From positions 310,001 to 374,000 of the forward strand of contig JAXLSU010000001.1 of the NCBI GenBank assembly GCA_046330455.1: 64,000 nucleotides of DNA. Reading direction: 5' to 3'. Source of the DNA: CAVQXR01 sp046330455. GTDB taxonomy: Bacteria > Actinomycetota > Thermoleophilia > Gaiellales > Gaiellaceae. Below are positions 33,695-41,930 of the stretch, one piece after another. The notes below the pieces were generated by a model, which was not told the DNA's origin, searched no databases, and was given only the letters and a program-made list of their open reading frames with translations. How positions within the stretch are numbered: the stretch's first letter is position 1; every line of letters begins with the position of its first letter. The translations under genes and the position numbers were made by a program.

Positions 33695-34931
33695 TGGATC
33701 ATCAGGCAACCTTCGCCGGTTTCGGTTCACGGGCGGTTTTGCAGGCGACGATGCGTCGGGTGAGGTGTCGAAGCTTGGGGTTGTCGCGGTGAGCGTTGCG
33801 CCAGTCGATGTAGTCGGCGATCAGGCGAGCCTGTGTCTGGTGGTCGGGGTGGTCGGTGCCGGCGAGACAGAAGTAGCGGAGTCCTTTGAACTGCGGCTCG
33901 ATCCGGTTGAGCCAGGAGCCGTAGAACGGTGTGTAGGCGAGTTCCGCGTTGTTGGCGACCGCCCAGGCGCGGACGTCGTCGCCTTTGTGGGGAGAGAAGT
34001 TGTCGAGGACGAGAGCGATCCTGACCTCGGCCGGGTAGCGGGCTCGGAGCTGGTCGCAGGTCGCGAGGAACTCGACTCGTGTCTTGTGCTCGGCGATCTC
34101 GCCGCTGAGCAGGTCGTCTCCGACGTCGAGGGTGCAGAGGAGGTGACGGACGCCGTGAGGCCGCGTGTAGGTCGCCCGGATCCGCTTCGGTTTCTTGCGC
34201 GGTGCCCACGCTTTGCCTCCGGGCTGCGGCTGGAGGTTCAAGGGGCCGAACTCGTCTATGCAGACGACGACGGTCGGGTCGTCCGGCCCGGCTTCGGCGA
34301 GCCCGTCGGCGATCGCGTACAGCTCGAGGATCCGGTTCTTCTTCGCCTCGTAGTCGGGGTCGTTGGAGCGCTTCCAGGTTCTCAGGGCTTGAAAGCTGAC
34401 GCCTTCCTCACGCAGCAACTGCCTGAGCCCTTCGTGGGAGATGTCCGTCACCACCTCCTCGGCGACCAGGTAGTCGGCGAGCTTGGCCAGGCTCCAGGTC
34501 GCGAACGGCTGGCCAAGATCAGTCGGGACGGCGAGCGCGATCCGCTTGATCGCCTGCCTCTGGGGCAGCGTGAACGTCCGTGGCCGGCCACCCCGGTAAC
34601 GAGGGTAGAGGGCATCGAAACCGTCCCGGTTGAAGTTGTGGATCACCTCGCGGACTGTGTCAGCGTCGCTGAACACGACCCGGGCGATCCGAGGCGCCGG
34701 CATCCGCTGCGCCGCCAACAGCACGATCTGCGCCCGCCGCCAAGTGACGATCGAGCCGCTTGTGCGGCGGACCATCCGCAACAATCGGTTGCCTTCCTCG
34801 TTGCTGATCTCCCGAAGCTCCACGCGCGCCGCCATTGTCCCCTCCCGGTCGAAGATCGATCGGGAGTCCCACTTCGACACGGGCACCGAGGACCCTTCAA
34901 CGAAACCGGCGAACGTTGCCGGTTACTCCAC
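33694..34931. mobile_element. IS630-family insertion sequence
   Basis: Complete element of 1238 bp flanked on each side by the target TA (33692-33693 and 34932-34933), as expected for IS630/Tc1 elements. Terminal inverted repeats of 31 bp (33694-33724 and 34901-34931) match at 26 positions, beginning GTGGA and sharing TTCGCCGGTTTCG. It contains one intact transposase gene. It looks recent and possibly active. Confidence 0.92.
33702..34835 (-). CDS. IS630-family transposase
   Basis: Transposase of 377 aa. The N-terminal helix-turn-helix/winged region contains ARVVFSDADTVREVIHNFN and GGRPRTFTLPQRQAI. The DDE catalytic domain shows all three acidic residues: VVVCIDEFGPL, LVLDNFSPHKG and LNRIEPQFKGL. 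I chose ATG 34835 because GGGAGG lies 5-6 nt upstream; the frame is open 17 codons further. Full-length with no frameshift, so probably functional. Codon use is somewhat less GC-rich than in the neighbouring genes, in keeping with a mobile origin. Confidence 0.94.
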   Translation of the reverse strand: MAARVELREISNEEGNRLLRMVRRTSGSIVTWRRAQIVLLAAQRMPAPRIARVVFSDADTVREVIHNFNRDGFDALYPRYRGGRPRTFTLPQRQAIKRIALAVPTDLGQPFATWSLAKLADYLVAEEVVTDISHEGLRQLLREEGVSFQALRTWKRSNDPDYEAKKNRILELYAIADGLAEAGPDDPTVVVCIDEFGPLNLQPQPGGKAWAPRKKPKRIRATYTRPHGVRHLLCTLDVGDDLLSGEIAEHKTRVEFLATCDQLRARYPAEVRIALVLDNFSPHKGDDVRAWAVANNAELAYTPFYGSWLNRIEPQFKGLRYFCLAGTDHPDHQTQARLIADYIDWRNAHRDNPKLRHLTRRIVACKTAREPKPAKVA

Positions 34932-35107
34932 TAGCCCTCCCGGTCCGCCTGCTCATCGGTCTCCGCCTGTTGTTCCTCCAGCTCGCGTCGCTCCCGATCC
35001 GCGGCGCGCTTCTCCTCGTCGGCACGATGGGGCCCTCCCCCGGGCCGGATAGCCAGGTTTCGCCCCGGGCCCGGCAGTCGAACGCGCCGCTTACGCTTCC
35101 GTGCCAT
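34931..35107 (-). CDS. Small charged hypothetical protein
   Basis: Possible protein of 58 aa: a basic N-terminus MARKRKRRVRLPGPGRNLA, then a highly charged, probably helical C-terminus (DEEKRAADRERRELEEQQ). I do not recognise it. It could be a nucleic-acid-binding or ribosome-associated peptide, but it could also be chance coding. Its stop TAG is completed by the first base of the IS630 element. Before insertion the stop would also have been TAG, overlapping the thioesterase stop. Confidence 0.4.
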   Translation of the reverse strand: MARKRKRRVRLPGPGRNLAIRPGGGPHRADEEKRAADRERRELEEQQAETDEQADREG

Positions 35108-35222
35108 CACGCCGGGGCCGCTCGACGACCGGGTGTGGTGACAACACGACTCCGCCGACACAGGAGGTTGAGACCGCACCGCGACGTTCGCAGACGCTCC
35201 GCAGCTCGAACACTTCGGTGGC

Positions 35223-36308
35223 TCAGTCGTAGACGATGACGCTGCGGGCCGTCTCGCCGGCCTGCATCCGGCGAAACGCCTCGTTCACGTCGTCGAGGCG
35301 GCAGCGGGTGATCATCGGATCGAGCCGCAGCTCGCCTCGCCGATAGAGATCGATCAGGATCGGGAAATCGCGCAGCGGTACGCACGAGCCGTACCAGCAG
35401 CCGCGCACGCTCTGCTCCTCGAGGGTCAGCGTGAGCGCATCGAGCGGGATGCGCGCATCCGGAGGCGCCATGCCGACGAGGATGGCGTGGCCGCCGCGTC
35501 CGGTGAGCGAGATCGCGAGCTCGATCGTCTGGGGCCGCCCGATGGCTTCGAATGCGAAGTCGACACCGCCGCCGGTCAGATCGCGAACCGCCGCCGTCGC
35601 GTCGGTCGCAGCCGCGTCGACGGTGTCCGTCGCGCCCAGCTCGCGGGCGAGCGCCAGCTTCTCGGGTACGACGTCGACGGCGACGATCTGCGCGGCGCCG
35701 GCGATCCGGCAGCCCTGGATCACGTTGAGGCCCACACCTCCGCAGCCGACCACCGCCGCCGTCTGCCCGGGCCGGATTCCGGCCGTGTTCAGTGCCGCAC
35801 CCACACCGGTCATCACGGCGCAGCCCATGAGGGCGAGCTCCGCGAGCGGAAGCGTCGGATCGACCGGGATCGCCGTCTGCGCGGGCACGACCGAGCGCTC
35901 GGCGAACGACGAGGTGTTGTAGTGGTGGATCCGGCGGTCGCCGATGTGAAAACGACAGCTCCCGTCCTCCAGCGAGGAGTCGTACCAGGCGACGTTCTCG
36001 CAGCGGTTCGGAGTGCCCCGCGTGCACGAGCGACAGCGTCCGCAGTAGGGCAGCCACGTGAGCATGACGTGGTCGCCGGGCCGGACGTTCGTGACCCCGA
36101 GGCCGACCTCCTCGACCACCCCCGCGCCCTCGTGGCCGAGGATGGCCGGGAGCGAGGTGGGATGGATGCCCTGGACGACGTGCAGGTCGGAATGGCAGAC
36201 GCCGCTCGCGACCATCCGGACGAGGACCTCGCCCTGCTTCGGCGGGTCGAACTCGACCTCCTCGACGACGAGCGGCTCGTCGAATCCGTAGAGAACCGCC
36301 GCACGCAT
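35223..36308 (-). CDS. Zinc-dependent alcohol dehydrogenase (class III-like)
   Basis: Medium-chain zinc dehydrogenase of 361 aa. The catalytic zinc ligands are Cys38 (GVCHSDLH) and His59-Glu60 (ILGHEGAG). The structural zinc cysteines are 89, 92, 95 and 103 in PYCGRCRSCTRGTPNRC. The Rossmann motif is VVGCGGVGLNVI. The sequence is of the type that includes S-(hydroxymethyl)mycothiol/glutathione dehydrogenases, so formaldehyde oxidation is one option; a general alcohol substrate is another. The ATG has a TAAGAT -10 box 7 nt upstream and is divergent from the M20 peptidase. Confidence 0.9.
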   Translation of the reverse strand: MRAAVLYGFDEPLVVEEVEFDPPKQGEVLVRMVASGVCHSDLHVVQGIHPTSLPAILGHEGAGVVEEVGLGVTNVRPGDHVMLTWLPYCGRCRSCTRGTPNRCENVAWYDSSLEDGSCRFHIGDRRIHHYNTSSFAERSVVPAQTAIPVDPTLPLAELALMGCAVMTGVGAALNTAGIRPGQTAAVVGCGGVGLNVIQGCRIAGAAQIVAVDVVPEKLALARELGATDTVDAAATDATAAVRDLTGGGVDFAFEAIGRPQTIELAISLTGRGGHAILVGMAPPDARIPLDALTLTLEEQSVRGCWYGSCVPLRDFPILIDLYRRGELRLDPMITRCRLDDVNEAFRRMQAGETARSVIVYD

Positions 36309-36346
36309 GCGCCGGATCTTATGCCACGGGAGTAGAGTTCCGCGCC
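36309..36346. promoter_or_regulatory. Divergent leaderless promoter pair
   Basis: The gap of only 38 bp holds TAAGAT on the minus strand (36321-36316), 7 nt before the alcohol dehydrogenase ATG, and TAGAGT on the plus strand (36333-36338), 8 nt before the peptidase ATG. The two -35 regions must overlap the opposite -10 region or gene, so the promoters may compete. Confidence 0.5.
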
Positions 36347-37669
36347 ATGGCGTTGAGCGAGCAGGAGCAACGCGTCGTCGACGAGATCGGCCGGCGGCGA
36401 GACGAGCTCGTCCGGCTCGCCTCCGATCTGATCGGCTTCGACACGACCGCCCGCGACCCGCAGGATCCGCCGCGCCAGGAGCGCCAGCTCCAGGAGTACC
36501 TCGGTGAGCGGCTTCGCCGGGCCGGGGCCGCGGTCGAGATCTTCGAGCCCGACCCGGCCGACTTCGTCGGCAAGCCCCTGTACCAGCCGGGTATGGGGTT
36601 CGAGGGACGCCCCCAGCTCGTCGCGCGCTTCGCCGGTACCGGCGGTGGCAAGAGCCTGCTGCTGAACGGCCACATCGACGCGGTCTCCTACGAGCCGATC
36701 GAGCGTTGGACGAGCCATCCCCTCCAGGCCGAGATCCGCGAGGGCAACCTCTACGGGCGCGGGTCGTGCGACATGAAGGGCGGGATCGCCTGCATGGTCT
36801 TCGCGTCCGAGATCCTCGCCGAGCTCGGAGTCGGGCTCGCCGGGGAGCTGATCGTGGCGACGAACACGGACGAGGAATCGTCGGGCGCCGGCGGCCTCGC
36901 CCTCGTCCTCCACGGCGTCGAGGCCGACGCGGGCATCGTGACCGAGCCGACGAACCACGACGTCTGGATCTCGTGTCGGGGCACGAGCTATTCCGTGATC
37001 AGCGTGCCGGGCCGCCCGGGCCACGCCGAGGTGTACCAGCCCCACTGGCGCGAGGGCGGAGCGGTGAACGCGATCGAGAAGGCGCAGGTCGTGCTCGAGG
37101 CGCTGCAACGCCTCCGCGAGGAGTGGCGTAACCGGAAGGATCTCCGCCATCCCCGGCTCTCGGTTCCCGACGTGCTACCGACGCTCATCTCGGCGGGTGA
37201 GTGGGCAGTCACGTACCCGGCCGAGTGCCGGATCACGATCGCCGCGCTCTACCTCCCCCAGCAGACCGACGAGCAGGGGTGGGGGTTCGCGGTCGAGCGC
37301 GAGATCGACGAGTGGATCGCGCGGGCGGCCGCGACCGATCCGTGGCTCGCGGCGAACCCTCCGACGGTCACCTGGTGGCCGAACCGGGTCATGTCGCTCG
37401 AGATCCCGGCCGACGAGCCGATCGTTCCGGTCGTCGCGGCCGCCACGGCCGAGGTCGGGCGGCCGGGCCGGCTGTCGGGCCTCGACTCCTGGTACGACGG
37501 GGCGACGTTCACGCGCCTCGCGGGCACGCCCGCGATCGCGTACGGCCCGCCCGGCTTCGACCCCGACGGGCGCAGCGTCGCCCACACGATCGACGAATTC
37601 GTGCCCGTGGATGGCCTCGTCGCCTGCTCCCAGGCGCTCGCCGTCGCAACGATGCGCTTCTGCGGCTGA
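36347..37669 (+). CDS. M20 family metallopeptidase (ArgE/DapE type)
   Basis: Zinc hydrolase of 440 aa with the M20 layout. The first metal histidine is in LLLNGHIDAV, the bridging Asp in GRGSCDMKGG, and the catalytic Glu plus metal Glu in NTDEESSGAGG. The dimerisation domain is in the middle, and the last metal His is in VAHTIDEFV. Family reactions are deacylation of N-acyl amino acids or cleavage of dipeptides, so it fits the amide-degrading theme. It is followed 16 bp later by an acyl-CoA dehydrogenase with its own AGGAGG. Confidence 0.92.
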   Translation: MALSEQEQRVVDEIGRRRDELVRLASDLIGFDTTARDPQDPPRQERQLQEYLGERLRRAGAAVEIFEPDPADFVGKPLYQPGMGFEGRPQLVARFAGTGGGKSLLLNGHIDAVSYEPIERWTSHPLQAEIREGNLYGRGSCDMKGGIACMVFASEILAELGVGLAGELIVATNTDEESSGAGGLALVLHGVEADAGIVTEPTNHDVWISCRGTSYSVISVPGRPGHAEVYQPHWREGGAVNAIEKAQVVLEALQRLREEWRNRKDLRHPRLSVPDVLPTLISAGEWAVTYPAECRITIAALYLPQQTDEQGWGFAVEREIDEWIARAAATDPWLAANPPTVTWWPNRVMSLEIPADEPIVPVVAAATAEVGRPGRLSGLDSWYDGATFTRLAGTPAIAYGPPGFDPDGRSVAHTIDEFVPVDGLVACSQALAVATMRFCG

Positions 37670-37685
37670 ACCCAGAGGAGGACCA

Positions 37686-38852
37686 ATGCTGACCGTTCCC
37701 GAGCTTCCGGAGGAGATCCGTGCCCTCAAGGACCGGGCCCGCCAATTCGTCGAGACCGAGGTGTACCCGGTCGAGCAGCAGATCGCGAAGCAGGGGAGCA
37801 TCGACTGGGATGCCGTCAAGGCGCTGCAGCGCAAGTCTTACGAGGCAGGGTTCGCGATGCTGAACATGCCCGCTTCAGCCGGGGGGCAGGACATGCCGAT
37901 GCTCGGCCAGGTCGCCCTCGAGGAGGAGGCCGGCCGGTGCACGAACGGGCTCGGCTTCGTCGTCTCGAACCGGGGCCCGCGGGAGCTGTACGAGATGGCG
38001 ACCCCCGACCAGATCGAGCGCTACCTCGAGCCGGCGCTGCGCGGCGAGCATCACGGCGCCTGGGCGGTCACCGAGCCCGGAGCGGGCTCCGACGTCGACA
38101 GTGTCGCGGCGACGGCCGTTCGGGACGGCGACGACTGGTTGATCAGCGGCGAGAAGTGGTTCGTGACGAGCCAGGGTGAGCCGGGCTACTACGTCGTCCT
38201 CGCGGTCGCCGAGGGTGAGCAGACGCTGTTCTTCGTCGAGCGCGAGACGCCCGGCCTGAGGATCAAGCGCGTCCCCGGGTTCCTGCACGATCCCTACCTC
38301 GATCACCACCCCGAGATCGTCTTCGAGAGCTGCCGGGTGCCCGACCGGAACCGGATTCCCGCCGGTGGCAACGAAGGCGCGAAGGAGTGGTTCACGATCG
38401 AGCGTCTCTTCATCGCGGCGCGCTGCTGCGGCGCGGCGCTCCGCAGCCTCGAGCTCGCCTCGTCGTTCGCGAAGGAGCGTGTCCAGTTCGGCCAGCCGAT
38501 CGGCGAGTTCCAGGGAGTGTCGTTCCAGCTCGCGGACTGCCTGACCGAGCTGCTCGCAGCGCGGCTCGTCACCTACCATGCCGCGCACGCCTTCGACGTC
38601 GAGGAGAACCGGAAGATCGTCCACGGCAAGGTCGCGATGGCGAAGCTGTATGCCTCGGAGGCCGCAGGGCGGATCGTCGACCGCTCGCTCCAGGTGTTCG
38701 GCGGTCGCGGCTACATGACCGACAACCCCGTCGCGCGGCACTACCGGGAGGTCCGGGTCGACCGGATCTGGGAGGGAACGAGCGAGATCCAGCGGATGAT
38801 CATCGCCCGCGGGCTCGCCAAGCGTGGGCTCGACCCGTACGTCGGCCTGTAG
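37686..38852 (+). CDS. Acyl-CoA dehydrogenase
   Basis: Flavoenzyme of 388 aa. The middle domain shows AVTEPGAGSDVDS and EKWFVTSQGE, the C-terminal helices ERVQFGQPIGEFQGV, and the catalytic-base region IWEGTSEIQRM is intact. It is a third, more divergent member compared with the close pair at 1-1128 and 45461-46618. The ATG is 5 nt after AGGAGG. It is the second gene after the M20 peptidase. A strong hairpin about 240 bp downstream separates it from the convergent MMPL gene. Confidence 0.94.
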   Translation: MLTVPELPEEIRALKDRARQFVETEVYPVEQQIAKQGSIDWDAVKALQRKSYEAGFAMLNMPASAGGQDMPMLGQVALEEEAGRCTNGLGFVVSNRGPRELYEMATPDQIERYLEPALRGEHHGAWAVTEPGAGSDVDSVAATAVRDGDDWLISGEKWFVTSQGEPGYYVVLAVAEGEQTLFFVERETPGLRIKRVPGFLHDPYLDHHPEIVFESCRVPDRNRIPAGGNEGAKEWFTIERLFIAARCCGAALRSLELASSFAKERVQFGQPIGEFQGVSFQLADCLTELLAARLVTYHAAHAFDVEENRKIVHGKVAMAKLYASEAAGRIVDRSLQVFGGRGYMTDNPVARHYREVRVDRIWEGTSEIQRMIIARGLAKRGLDPYVGL

Positions 38853-39086
38853 GTCGGCGGCGCGAGCGCGGAGCTCCATGCGGAGCTGGATCGGGCGGCG
38901 GGTTGCCGTCATCCCCCCGGCGATCGTGGGTTTTGACCGCCGCCCGACCCGTCTACCTGGGCCGGGACGTTCAGGGTCTTCTATCACGTCGGGAGGTCGG
39001 CGGCCAGCGAATCCGGAACCGTCGCTCCGCCCGCGTCCGGAGCAGCATGGCCCGGGTCCGGCGCCGTACCGTAGGGCCGCCCCGAC

Positions 39087-39116
39087 GGCGGAGGGGCGGT
39101 CGCCCGCCCCTCCGCC
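39087..39116. terminator. Strong bidirectional hairpin terminator
   Basis: Perfect 13-bp stem GGCGGAGGGGCGG / CCGCCCCTCCGCC with a TCGC tetraloop, in the 285-bp gap between convergent genes and 21 bp beyond the MMPL stop. The rest of the gap shows no gene. Confidence 0.75.
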
Positions 39117-39137
39117 CGGTCGTTCCCGACGTCCGAT

Positions 39138-41303
39138 TCAGTGTCCGAAGCGCACGTCCGGGAGGATCCGATCGAGCCAGCGCGGCAGGTACCAGGCCCA
39201 CCTGCCGGTGAGCCTGAGCAGCACCGGCAGGAGGACGAGGCGCACGAGCAGCGCGTCGAGGAGCACCGCGACGCCGAGGATGATGCCCATCTCCTTCGGG
39301 GGCAGCGGGCCCGAGAGCGCGAAGGTGAGAAACACCGCCACCATGACCGCGGCGGCGGCGAAGATCGTCCGCCCCGAGTGGGCGAGACCTCCGACCAGCG
39401 CTTCTCGCGGATCGTGCGACTTGTCCCAGTGCTCCTTCGCGGAGGCGAGCAGGAACACCGTGTAGTCCATGGCGATCGCGAAGATCATCGCGAAGAAGAA
39501 CACCGGGCCCCAGGCGTTCAGGAACCCCTGCGACTCGAAGCCGAGCAGGCCCTCGAGGTTCCCGTCCTGGAAGATCAGCTTGCCGACGCCGAAGGCGGCG
39601 CCGACTGCGAGCAGGTTCGTCAGGACGCCGAGCGCTGCGATCAGCGGCGCCTGGAGCGCGACGAGCAGGAGCAGGAAGCCGAGCGCGAGGACGATCCCGA
39701 TCACGAGCGGGGTCTTCGAGCCGAGCGCCGCCTCGAGATCGTGGTTCTCGGCGACCGCGCCGCCGACGAGCGTTCCGGCGGGAAGCGCGTCGCGAAGGCG
39801 GTCGATCGTTCCGCCGACCGCGGGATCCGATGGATCTTGAGCCGGCACCGCCTGGACGAGAACGAGTGTCCCATCCTCGCTTCGCTGAGCGGGCATTACC
39901 ATCGCGATGCCGGGATCGGCCTGTGCCGTTGCCGTGACGGTCGCGGCGTCCGCGACGGGAGCGACGAGCTGGAGCGGCCCCGTTGCGCCCGGGCCGAACG
40001 CCTTCTGCACCGCGACGTACCCCTGGCGTGAGGAGTCGTCCTTCGGCACGACCGCGATCGAGGGCATCCCGGTGTCGAGCTGGAGGACGGGAACGGCCAG
40101 GGCAACGAGGATCGCGACCGCCGCGGCTCCGAGGGCCCAGGGACGCCGCCAGGTCAGCTCACCCCACCGTGCGAACCTGGCCGATCGGTGCTCGCCCTGG
40201 CGCGCCCAGCGGAGCGACCACTTGTTGACCCGATCGCCGAGCCTTGCGAGCACCGCCGGGAGCAGCGTCAGCGAGGCCGCGAGGACGAAGATCACGGAGA
40301 ACATGATCCCGAGCGCCATCGAGCGAAACGCCGGGCTCGGCACGAGCATCACCGCCGACAGCGAGATCAGCACGGTGACACCGGAGAAGAGCACGGCCTT
40401 GCCCGCGGTGTCCATCGCGACGGCCACCGCGTCGGCCGGCTTCAGCTTCGAGCCGAAGTGCGCCCCCCGATATCGCATCACGATGAAGAGCGCATAGTCG
40501 ATCCCGAGCGCGAGCGCGAACATGAGCGCGAAGTTCATCGCCCAGATCGAGATGTCGAAAGCCTGTGCAACCAGGAACAGCGTCCCGGCAGCGCTGACGA
40601 GCCCTGCGATCGTGAGCAGCAGCGGCAGGCCGGCGGCCACGAGCGAGCCGAACGCGAGCACGAGGATGCCGAGCGTGATCGGCCAGGAGATGAGCTCCGA
40701 CTTCATCATCGCGTTCTTGTTCGCCTCGTTGAAGTCGGCCCACATGCCGGAGGCGCCGGTCAGGTCGACCTCGACGCCTTCCGCGGCAGCCTCCGAGAGC
40801 GGCCCGGCAAGCTCGTTCGCCGCTGCCACCATTCCCTTCGTGTCGGTGCCGGCACCGGCCTGCACGACGGCGACATGGCCATCCTGTGAGATCGAGAGAC
40901 CTTCCTGCGGCGGCACGATCGACGAGACCGAGTCGTTGCCGGAGAGGACGTCCTCCACGTTTGCGAGCGTCTGTCGGAACGCCGGGTCGTCGATCGTCTT
41001 CCCATCGGAGTGGACGACGACCATCAGGCCGGCGCTCGACAGGCCCTGGAAGTTCGCCTGGATCAGCTCGCGAGCCGCGACCGACTCCGAGCCGTTCGCC
41101 TCCCACCCGGCGCCCGAGAGGGCGTGCTCGGCTCGCGGGGCGAAGACGCCGAGGGCGACGATGATGACCACCCAGGTGATCACGACCGCCCTGAAATGCG
41201 TGGCGGTCCAGCGCCCGAGCCGGCCGATCGGCCCGAGCTGCGACAGCATCTCGTCCTCCGGCACGGTCGCGGGCACGGGACGGGGCCCGGCGATCGTGCT
41301 CAT
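39138..41303 (-). CDS. MMPL-family RND transporter
   Basis: Inner-membrane exporter of 721 aa with the duplicated MMPL layout: one TM, a large extracytoplasmic loop, five TMs, then the repeat. Proton-relay and family motifs are seen in GIDYALFIVMRYRG and AMDYTVFLLASAKEHW. Mycobacterial relatives export lipids; the cargo here is unknown. The ATG overlaps the stop of the small DUF2892 gene as ATGA, so it is the third gene of an ArsR-controlled operon. The open frame continues upstream, but that part overlaps the two preceding genes and is not coding. Confidence 0.92.
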   Translation of the reverse strand: MSTIAGPRPVPATVPEDEMLSQLGPIGRLGRWTATHFRAVVITWVVIIVALGVFAPRAEHALSGAGWEANGSESVAARELIQANFQGLSSAGLMVVVHSDGKTIDDPAFRQTLANVEDVLSGNDSVSSIVPPQEGLSISQDGHVAVVQAGAGTDTKGMVAAANELAGPLSEAAAEGVEVDLTGASGMWADFNEANKNAMMKSELISWPITLGILVLAFGSLVAAGLPLLLTIAGLVSAAGTLFLVAQAFDISIWAMNFALMFALALGIDYALFIVMRYRGAHFGSKLKPADAVAVAMDTAGKAVLFSGVTVLISLSAVMLVPSPAFRSMALGIMFSVIFVLAASLTLLPAVLARLGDRVNKWSLRWARQGEHRSARFARWGELTWRRPWALGAAAVAILVALAVPVLQLDTGMPSIAVVPKDDSSRQGYVAVQKAFGPGATGPLQLVAPVADAATVTATAQADPGIAMVMPAQRSEDGTLVLVQAVPAQDPSDPAVGGTIDRLRDALPAGTLVGGAVAENHDLEAALGSKTPLVIGIVLALGFLLLLVALQAPLIAALGVLTNLLAVGAAFGVGKLIFQDGNLEGLLGFESQGFLNAWGPVFFFAMIFAIAMDYTVFLLASAKEHWDKSHDPREALVGGLAHSGRTIFAAAAVMVAVFLTFALSGPLPPKEMGIILGVAVLLDALLVRLVLLPVLLRLTGRWAWYLPRWLDRILPDVRFGH

Positions 41304-41521
41304 CGGTTGCACCCCTTCAGGCCGAGGTAGCGGCCGAGCACGAGCGAGGCGGGACAGCCGCCGACGCGAACGTACAGGAGCTGATTGAAACCCGCGAAGG
41401 CCGTGAGCAAGAGCCACCACGGGCTGACGGTCGCCGCGAGGAGTGCGCTCAGGAGCGTCACCGTTCCGGCCAGCGCAAACAGCGCACGTTCGAGGGGCCA
41501 GCGGGATCGGGCTCCGTTCAT
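41300..41521 (-). CDS. DUF2892 (YgaP-like) membrane protein
   Basis: Small membrane protein of 73 aa with two hydrophobic helices (about residues 13-31 and 33-50) and the typical ending FNQLLYVRVGGCPASLVLGRYLGL. The same domain forms the membrane part of E. coli YgaP, where it is joined to a rhodanese domain. It overlaps both neighbours by 4 bp (ATGA) between the ArsR and MMPL genes. The family link to ArsR-type sulfur/redox regulators suggests a role in sulfide or persulfide handling, but no rhodanese is present here. Confidence 0.85.
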   Translation of the reverse strand: MNGARSRWPLERALFALAGTVTLLSALLAATVSPWWLLLTAFAGFNQLLYVRVGGCPASLVLGRYLGLKGCNR

Positions 41522-41871
41522 CGCGTGCTCCTTTCGAGGTTGCCTCCGAGCAGCGCTTCGAGCTCTTCAAGCTGGCGTGCCAGCCCGCCGCAGATCTGCT
41601 CGCAGAGGGTGAAGACGGACTCGTCGGCGATCGCGTAGTACGCGTGATTGCCCTCCTTGCGCCGGCGCACGATGCCCGCCTGCAGCAGCACGCCGAGGTG
41701 CTTCGAGACGTTCTGCTGAGACGAGCCGAGGGCGTCGGTCAGCTCCTGGACGGTCGCCTCGCCGTCGCGCAGCCGATCGAGGAGCTTGATCCGCATGGCC
41801 TCCCCGAGCGTCCGGAAGCGCCCGGCGATCAGCTCGGCGAGTGGATCGGGAAGCGGATGGGGGATCTCCAT
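41518..41871 (-). CDS. ArsR/SmtB family repressor
   Basis: Winged-helix repressor of 117 aa: ATVQELTDALGSSQQNVSKHLGVLLQAGIVRRRKEGNHAYYAI is the HTH and wing. Two cysteines in the C-terminal helix (LCEQICGG, CxxxC) could sense a thiol-reactive compound or metal. No metal motif of the ArsR type (CVC in the recognition helix) is present. The ATG has GGAGG 8 nt upstream. It heads the operon ArsR-DUF2892-MMPL with 4-bp overlaps and has an evident self-operator upstream at 41906-41925. Confidence 0.92.
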   Translation of the reverse strand: MEIPHPLPDPLAELIAGRFRTLGEAMRIKLLDRLRDGEATVQELTDALGSSQQNVSKHLGVLLQAGIVRRRKEGNHAYYAIADESVFTLCEQICGGLARQLEELEALLGGNLERSTR

Positions 41872-41900
41872 GAAGGGGGCCTCCGAGGTTGGACTCCTTC

Positions 41901-41930
41901 TATATAACTGAACTACTGTTCAGTTGTCAA
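41901..41930 (-). promoter_or_regulatory. Consensus promoter with embedded ArsR operator
   Basis: Reading on the minus strand: -35 TTGACA (41930-41925), 18-bp spacer, -10 TATATA (41906-41901). The spacer is filled by a perfect inverted repeat AACTGAAC-N4-GTTCAGTT (41906-41925). This AT-rich site stands out from the GC-rich genome and sits 29 bp before the ArsR gene. A bound repressor would block RNA polymerase directly. Confidence 0.85.

Noticed and set aside
34931..35107. Small minus-strand gene considered as an IS passenger gene
   Set aside because: It lies outside the terminal repeats and target TA; only its stop codon touches the element.
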